Shown here in pieces: positions 1 through 3,490 of a stretch of DNA of 6,304 nt (positions are counted from its first letter, which is position 1; the number at the start of each line of letters is the position of its first letter). The stretch is from Acidobacteriota bacterium (lineage in GTDB: Bacteria; Acidobacteriota; Vicinamibacteria; Vicinamibacterales; UBA2999). The stretch spans positions 1 through 6,304 of the forward strand of contig JADZBZ010000319.1 of NCBI GenBank assembly GCA_020851835.1. Reading direction: 5' to 3'. Under the pieces are notes generated by a model. The model ran no database searches. It saw only the letters and a list, made by a program, of their open reading frames with translations, and was not told where the DNA came from. The position numbers and the translations under genes are program-made.

Positions 1-744
1 ATCGTGAGGATGGTCGGCCTCGACGCGCCGGGGCCGCCGATGCGGGTCGTGCTCGCGGCCGAGGACAGCGACTGGGCCGCCCGGGTCTCGCCGTGGACCG
101 CCGGCTTCGCCGTGGGGGAAAGCGGGCTCATCGTGCTGTTTCCGTCGCGCTCGCCGGTGTATCCCCACGACACGCTCGAGGACGTGCTCCGCCACGAAGT
201 AGCGCACGTGCTGATCAGCCGCGCTGCGGCAGGCCACCCCGTGCCGCGATGGTTTCACGAGGGATTCGCCGTCGCCGTCGAGCGCCCGTGGGGTCTCGGC
301 GATCGGACGCGCCTGGCGACGGAACTACTGTTCGGGCCGCGCCTCGGGTTGGCCGCCATCGACGCCCTGTTTCTCGGTGACGAAGGCGCGCAGGTCCGCG
401 GGTACTCCCTGGCCGCCGCCGTCGTGCGCGACCTGATGAACGAGTACGGCCCAGACGCCCCGGCGCGTATCCTCCGCGGTGTGGCCAGGGGCCAGTCGTT
501 CGACACGGCGGTAGCCACCGTCACCGCGAGGTCGGTACCTCGCTTCGAGGCCGAGTTCTGGGCGCGCCAGCGCACCTGGACGATGTGGATGCCGCTGGCC
601 ACCTCATCCACCGTGTTGTGGCTGGTCGTAATCGGGATTGCCGTGCTGGCCGTGCGGCGCCGCCGCCGTCGGGCGGCGGCGATTCGCCGGCGGTGGGCAG
701 CCGAAGACGCTGCGCAGGAGCCCGGACCCCTGGAGCCACGGTGA
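1..744 (+). CDS. Peptidase-MA-like zinc metallopeptidase with C-terminal membrane anchor, 5'-partial
   Basis: The frame is open to the window edge, so the N-terminus (probably including a signal peptide) is missing; the GTG at 4 need not be the true start. Counting from that GTG, a gluzincin zinc site is clear: His64-Glu65-x-x-His68 (HEVAH) and, 18 residues on, Glu86 in the motif WFHEGFA, the usual third zinc ligand of peptidase-MA-like proteins. The two His and Glu86 would bind zinc, and Glu65 would be the catalytic base. A hydrophobic segment at about 200-217 is followed by six arginines, which predicts a single membrane anchor with the peptidase domain outside the cytoplasm and a short basic tail inside. 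The substrate is unknown. A hairpin follows the stop and sodC starts 98 nt downstream on the same strand. I am confident of the metallopeptidase fold, less so of the exact family. Confidence 0.85.
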   Translation: MVRMVGLDAPGPPMRVVLAAEDSDWAARVSPWTAGFAVGESGLIVLFPSRSPVYPHDTLEDVLRHEVAHVLISRAAAGHPVPRWFHEGFAVAVERPWGLGDRTRLATELLFGPRLGLAAIDALFLGDEGAQVRGYSLAAAVVRDLMNEYGPDAPARILRGVARGQSFDTAVATVTARSVPRFEAEFWARQRTWTMWMPLATSSTVLWLVVIGIAVLAVRRRRRRAAAIRRRWAAEDAAQEPGPLEPR

Positions 745-746
745 CC

Positions 747-764
747 CCCCGCGACCGCGCGGGG
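747..764 (+). terminator. Short GC hairpin just after the peptidase stop
   Basis: A perfect 7-bp inverted repeat, CCCCGCG (747-753) and CGCGGGG (758-764), encloses a 4-nt loop, ACCG, beginning three bases after the TGA stop. It is placed where a terminator or 3'-end stabilising hairpin would be. No T-run follows, so intrinsic termination is uncertain, and in GC-rich DNA such a stem can occur by chance. Confidence 0.3.
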
Positions 765-842
765 AGCGATGCCACCAAGGGCTTGAGGGGGTGAGGCATT
801 GAGGGTTACTCTTGCTGGAGACGTTTTCATGACAGGAGTTCC

Positions 843-1352
843 ATGACCCGCACACTTCCACTCGTTGTTGCCCTCGTCGCTGCGGCCGCGTTGACCGCCA
901 GCGCGCAGATGGCCCATGTGTCCCTGAAGGACGCGCAGGGCAAGGACGTCGGCATGGTGATGCTCTCGCCGGCATCGGGCGGCGGCGTCACCGTTGCGTT
1001 CGACTTCCACGGGCTGCCGCCGGGCGAGCACGCCCTGCACATTCATCAGGTGGCCAAGTGCGAGCCGCCCTTCACCTCGGCCGGACCGCACTTCAATCCG
1101 GAAGGCAAGAAGCACGGCTCGCAGAACCCCGACGGCCCGCACGCCGGTGACATGCCGAACTTCACGGTGGCGGCCAACGGCACGGCCAAGGGATCGGTGA
1201 CCAACTCCCATGTCAGCATGGGCACGGGCGCCAACTCGGTGTACGCCAACGGCGGCACGGCCATCGTGGTTCACGCCGGGGCCGACGATCTCAAGACCGA
1301 CCCGTCGGGCAACGCCGGCGATCGCATCGCCTGCGGCGTGGTGGTGAAGTAG
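843..1352 (+). CDS. sodC: Cu/Zn superoxide dismutase, exported (SodC family)
   Basis: Disproportionates superoxide to oxygen and hydrogen peroxide, outside the cytoplasm. The 169-residue protein begins with a Sec signal peptide: a short basic start, a hydrophobic core to about residue 17, and likely cleavage after Ala21 (TASA/QM). The full metal-ligand set is visible: His66 and His68 (copper, in LHIHQ), His83 (the bridging histidine, in AGPHFNP), His91, His100 and Asp103 (zinc), and His144 (copper, in VVHAGADD). Cys73 and Cys164 can form the conserved disulfide, and Arg161 in GNAGDRIACG matches the active-site arginine that guides superoxide. Length is normal for a bacterial periplasmic enzyme. 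The ATG at 843 is supported by AGGAG at 834-838 and by the signal peptide starting there. It is flanked by hairpins at 747-764 and 1368-1406, which suggests a single-gene transcript. The enzyme should be active; nothing is missing. Confidence 0.96.
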   Translation: MTRTLPLVVALVAAAALTASAQMAHVSLKDAQGKDVGMVMLSPASGGGVTVAFDFHGLPPGEHALHIHQVAKCEPPFTSAGPHFNPEGKKHGSQNPDGPHAGDMPNFTVAANGTAKGSVTNSHVSMGTGANSVYANGGTAIVVHAGADDLKTDPSGNAGDRIACGVVVK

Positions 1353-1367
1353 GCTCGCTCTCGACTC

Positions 1368-1406
1368 CGGCGGCCGGCAGACGCGCTACGCGTTTGCCGG
1401 CCGTCG
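1368..1406 (+). terminator. Long hairpin downstream of sodC, probable terminator
   Basis: The arms CGGCCGGCA (1371-1379) and TGCCGGCCG (1395-1403) are perfectly complementary. Inside them, ACGCG (1381-1385) pairs with CGCGT (1389-1393), leaving a 3-nt loop CTA and one G-U wobble (1380/1394). Three further outer pairs, one of them a wobble, extend the stem to about 18 bp. It starts 15 nt after the sodC stop. Only scattered T residues follow, so it is not a textbook rho-independent terminator. It could also be a REP-like extragenic palindrome or an mRNA 3' stabiliser. The near-perfect symmetry means the stem would form in transcripts from either strand. Confidence 0.6.
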
Positions 1407-1529
1407 TTACTTCGCGTTTCCCTCCGATTCACCCGGTCCGTTTCCTCCACCTCCGCCATCATCGTCACGCCCCAGCCGAGACGCCGGAGCACTCGACCCG
1501 CACCCCGGTGGCGCCGCCGCCGCCAGTTC

Positions 1530-1538
1530 TGCGATAAT
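1530..1538 (+). promoter_or_regulatory. Extended -10 promoter candidate for the serine protease gene
   Basis: TGC followed by GATAAT (1533-1538) gives an extended -10 element; GATAAT matches five of six bases of the sigma-70 -10 consensus and is one of the few AT-rich spots in this intergenic stretch. Transcription would start near 1545, leaving a leader of about 45 nt before the ATG at 1590. I see no convincing -35 box, which is common for extended -10 promoters. The rest of 1407-1589 shows no other recognisable element. Confidence 0.4.
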
Positions 1539-1589
1539 CGCCGGGCCGGCCCCTTGCACACCCCCGCTCCGCCGGCAAAGGACTGTCCG

Positions 1590-2654
1590 ATGAGACGTGC
1601 TGCTGCCCCCCTGATGCTCGTCACGCTCATCGCCTGGCAACCGGCGCCGAGCGCCCAAGCCAAACGCTACACCGTCCCCGATCTCACCAAGGCCATGGCT
1701 CCCGCGGTGGTGTTCATCGGCAACGTCGACGGGCGCGGCCAGGTGGCCAGCATCGGCAGCGGCTTCGTCGTGGACCCTGACGGCGTCATCGTCACCAACT
1801 ACCACGTCATCGAGGGCGCGTCCGCATTGCAGGTGAAGATGAAGGACGGCGAGATCTACGACCGTGTGGAGGTGTTGGACCACGACCAGCGGCGGGACAT
1901 CGCGGTGCTGAAGATCCGGGCGTTCAAGAAGCTGCCCGTCGTGACGCTCGCGTCCGAGGCGCCGGAGGCCGGAGAGGAAGCCATCGCCATCGGCAACCCG
2001 CAGGGTCTCGAACACACCGTGTCGGTGGGCGTGGTCTCGGCCTACCGGCAGGCCGAGGGCTACCGGCTCATCCAGATCAGCGTGCCCATTTCTCCAGGCA
2101 GCTCTGGCGGTCCGCTCTTCAACATCAAGGGCGAAGTGATCGGTATCACCAGTGCCGGCGTCGTGGCCGAAGGGGCGCAGAACCTCAATTTCGCCGTTCC
2201 GATCGACTACGCCAGGCCGCTCATCGCGTCGAAGAGTCCGCCGGTGCCGATTGCCGAGTTCAGCAAGAAGATGGGTGCACCGGCCAAGGCTGCGCCCTCG
2301 TCGCGATCGGGCGGCTCGAGGTCGGGACGCGCGGGCGGCAGCGACGAGCCACTCGGCGCCTGGCGGGTCGTGCACGACCACGGCGACGTCTTCGAGAACT
2401 TCTGTGTGGGCGTCTTCTACTTCACCGAAGACAAGATGGGCTTCACCAACGACAGCCACGTCCATGTGTGGGAGGTGCCGCTGTCCGCGTTGAAGGAGAT
2501 TGGCAAGAACGCCGTGTACGGGGCCGACAAGCAGGCGTTCCACGTCAGGCTGGTCACCAACACGAACTACAACTTCGTCGCCGTGAACGATCAGCTGCAG
2601 TTCCAGCCGTCCGACCCCATCATCCTCGGCTTGATGGCGCACACGAAGAAGTAG
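1590..2654 (+). CDS. Secreted trypsin-like (S1C/HtrA-type) serine protease without PDZ, with novel C-terminal domain
   Basis: A 354-residue exported serine endopeptidase. The ATG at 1590 is preferred over the in-frame TTG at 1554 because it has AAAGGA at 1577-1582 with 7-nt spacing and begins a signal peptide (hydrophobic 5-16, likely cleavage after Ala22 or Ala24). The catalytic triad is complete: His72 (TNYHVIEG), Asp103 (RRDIAVLKI) and Ser172 (GSSGGPLF), as in the protease domain of DegP/HtrA (about 28-215). HtrA proteins normally carry one or two PDZ domains after this; here they are absent. A Ser/Gly/Arg-rich linker (about 232-254) instead leads to a domain of about 100 residues (255-354) rich in predicted beta strands and aromatics (for example WEVPLSAL and NTNYNF), which I do not recognise; a PH/GRAM-like barrel is a guess. 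A role in envelope protein quality control is inferred. The CorA relic and merB follow closely and may be co-transcribed. Confidence 0.9.
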   Translation: MRRAAAPLMLVTLIAWQPAPSAQAKRYTVPDLTKAMAPAVVFIGNVDGRGQVASIGSGFVVDPDGVIVTNYHVIEGASALQVKMKDGEIYDRVEVLDHDQRRDIAVLKIRAFKKLPVVTLASEAPEAGEEAIAIGNPQGLEHTVSVGVVSAYRQAEGYRLIQISVPISPGSSGGPLFNIKGEVIGITSAGVVAEGAQNLNFAVPIDYARPLIASKSPPVPIAEFSKKMGAPAKAAPSSRSGGSRSGRAGGSDEPLGAWRVVHDHGDVFENFCVGVFYFTEDKMGFTNDSHVHVWEVPLSALKEIGKNAVYGADKQAFHVRLVTNTNYNFVAVNDQLQFQPSDPIILGLMAHTKK

Positions 2655-2659
2655 GCGAC

Positions 2660-2758
2660 GTGATGATGGCCAGTATCTTCATCCCGCTCACGTTCATCGC
2701 CGGCATCTACGGCCTGAACCGTCGTGGGTGGATGAACTGGCCGGGAGGCGACGCTTGA
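2660..2758 (+). pseudogene. corA: CorA magnesium transporter relic with internal deletion
   Basis: Translation from the ATG at 2663 gives 31 residues. Residues 4-19, SIFIPLTFIAGIYGLN, match the most conserved part of CorA: the end of transmembrane helix 1 and the GMN signature (here GLN). It is followed directly by RRGWM, which resembles the basic C-terminal tail of CorA (often R/K-R-K/R-G-W-L/M). The loop and second transmembrane helix that normally lie between them, some 30-40 residues, are absent, as is the whole cytoplasmic domain. CorA homology begins only a few bases after the protease stop (2654). A full CorA is about 300-370 residues and needs both helices, so this cannot be a working transporter. 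No good ribosome-binding site precedes 2663. It is most likely a deletion scar, although translation as a small membrane peptide is possible because its stop overlaps the merB start. Confidence 0.7.
2743..2748 (+). promoter_or_regulatory. Shine-Dalgarno GGGAGG deciding a TTG start for merB
   Basis: GGGAGG lies 6 nt upstream of TTG at 2755 and is the strongest ribosome-binding site in this part of the window. An alternative in-frame GTG at 2728 lacks a comparable site and would add nine residues (MDELAGRRR) with no counterpart expected in the MerB family. The TTG overlaps the TGA stop of the CorA relic (TTGA, 2755-2758), an arrangement that would allow translational coupling. Confidence 0.65.
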
Positions 2759-3420
2759 CCCCGTTCGAGCGCGACGTGCGCGCCGAGGTCTACGCTGCCT
2801 TCCGCGATGCCGGCGCCGCCCCCACGCCGGCCACCCTGGCGACCACTCTCGACACCACGACCGGGGCCGTGACAACAGCCCTGCGCGCGCTGGCTGACGA
2901 GCATGACGTGGTGCTCGAGGCTGATGGGGCGTCCATCCTGATGGCGCACCCCTTTTCGAGTGGCCCGACCGACTTCAAGGTCTCCATCGGTGCCCGCCGC
3001 TGGTGGGCCAGTTGTGCGTGGGACGGCCTGACGATCGTCGCTCTCTTCGGCGGGTCCGGCCGGCTCGAGACCCACTCTCCGGCCACGGGCGAGCCCCTCG
3101 CGTTCGATGTCGAGGATGGCCGCGTTCGCGGCGAGGGCCTGATTCACTTTCTCGTCTCCGCGGCCCGCTTCTGGGACGACATCTGCCACACGTGAGCCAA
3201 CATCGCGGCCTTCCGGTCGGAAGGTGAACTGGACGGCTGGCTGCGCCGCCACGGCTGGACGCGCGGCGCCGTCGTCTCGCCGCAGACCGCGTACGATTTG
3301 GGGCGGGAGTGGTATGCCACCCGGCTCGATCACGCCTGGGAACGGGCCGATCGCCAGACGGCCGCGGGCATCTTGTCGCGATACGGTCTCGAGGGTCCGT
3401 TCTGGTCGCTGGAGGAGTGA
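2755..3420 (+). CDS. merB: Organomercurial (alkylmercury) lyase family protein, candidate selenoprotein with Sec147 encoded by TGA
   Basis: MerB cleaves carbon-mercury bonds of organomercurials by protonolysis in the cytoplasm. Read through the TGA at 3193-3195, the product is 221 residues, close to the 212 of classical MerB. Residues about 1-60 form a winged-helix-like N-terminal domain (LATTLDTTTGAVTTALRAL); HPFSSGPTDF (65-74) is a family motif. Cys87-Ala-Trp-Asp90 corresponds to the catalytic Cys96-x-x-Asp99, and the TGA codon (147) falls at the counterpart of Cys159, after HFLV..ARFWDDICHT. The 74 residues after it (FRSEGELDGWL, then LGREWY, ending GPFWSLEE) are normal MerB C-terminus with no frameshift. 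A hairpin follows the TGA. The family call is by remembered motifs; selenocysteine is inferred. If TGA is a true stop, this is a 146-residue truncation lacking a catalytic residue. No merR, merT, merP or merA is nearby. Confidence 0.8.
3193..3195 (+). other. In-frame TGA, candidate selenocysteine codon (Sec147)
   Basis: This is the only interruption of the merB frame. The context reads Asp-Asp-Ile-Cys-His-Thr-TGA-Ala-Asn-Ile, where family members have cysteine at the TGA. TGA differs from both cysteine codons by one base, so either recoding or a single point mutation could explain it. Frame, length and all other key residues on both sides are intact, which favours recoding over decay. Confidence 0.7.
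3196..3224 (+). promoter_or_regulatory. Candidate bacterial SECIS element
   Basis: A perfect 6-bp stem, CCTTCC (3209-3214) with GGAAGG (3219-3224), closes a GGTC tetraloop (3215-3218); one G-U pair (3208/3225) can extend it. Bacterial SECIS elements sit inside the coding region just after the UGA and present a GGU-containing apical loop to SelB, about 16-37 nt downstream. Here 19 nt separate TGA and loop, close to the spacing in E. coli fdhF. Unlike fdhF, no bulged U is evident in the upper stem. Caution: the palindrome also encodes Phe-Arg-Ser-Glu, a motif conserved in cysteine-containing homologs, so part of the symmetry may come from the protein sequence. Confidence 0.6.
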
Positions 3421-3423
3421 CGG

Positions 3424-3452
3424 GCGGCGGGCATCGACATGCGCCACGCCGC
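3424..3452 (+). terminator. Imperfect hairpin in the convergent gap, possible terminator
   Basis: Within the 70-nt gap between the convergent merB and BNR genes, GCGGCG (3424-3429) pairs with CGCCGC (3447-3452). Inside it, GCAT (3431-3434) pairs with ATGC (3439-3442) around a CGAC loop, separated by a small asymmetric internal loop. The location suits a shared terminator, but there is no T-run and the stem is interrupted. Confidence 0.3.
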
Positions 3453-3490
3453 GCTCGACGACATCGTAAGGCGAACCGGCATCCCGGCTG

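Noticed and set aside
783..810. Two TTGAGGG copies (783-789, 799-805) upstream of sodC as an operator or -35/-10 promoter
   Set aside because: The copies are too short to exceed chance in this composition, and no acceptable -10 box lies at the right distance.
255..1274. A 339-codon minus-strand frame crossing the peptidase and sodC
   Set aside because: It has low-complexity Arg/Ala composition and overlaps two well-supported plus-strand genes.
1407..2642. A 411-codon open frame on the minus strand opposite the serine protease
   Set aside because: It mirrors the protease codons in GC-rich DNA, is rich in Arg/His/Asp/Val with no recognisable domain, and the plus-strand frame has a full catalytic triad and signal peptide.
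2728..2754. GTG at 2728 as the merB start
   Set aside because: It lacks a good ribosome-binding site and adds a short basic extension, whereas TTG at 2755 has GGGAGG at ideal spacing.
3418..3420. The second TGA of merB as another selenocysteine codon, with the frame continuing past 3421
   Set aside because: The MerB family normally ends near GPFW-x-L, as here. The continuation overlaps the convergent gene, becomes proline/arginine-rich, and has no matching hairpin as close or as regular as that at 3209-3224.
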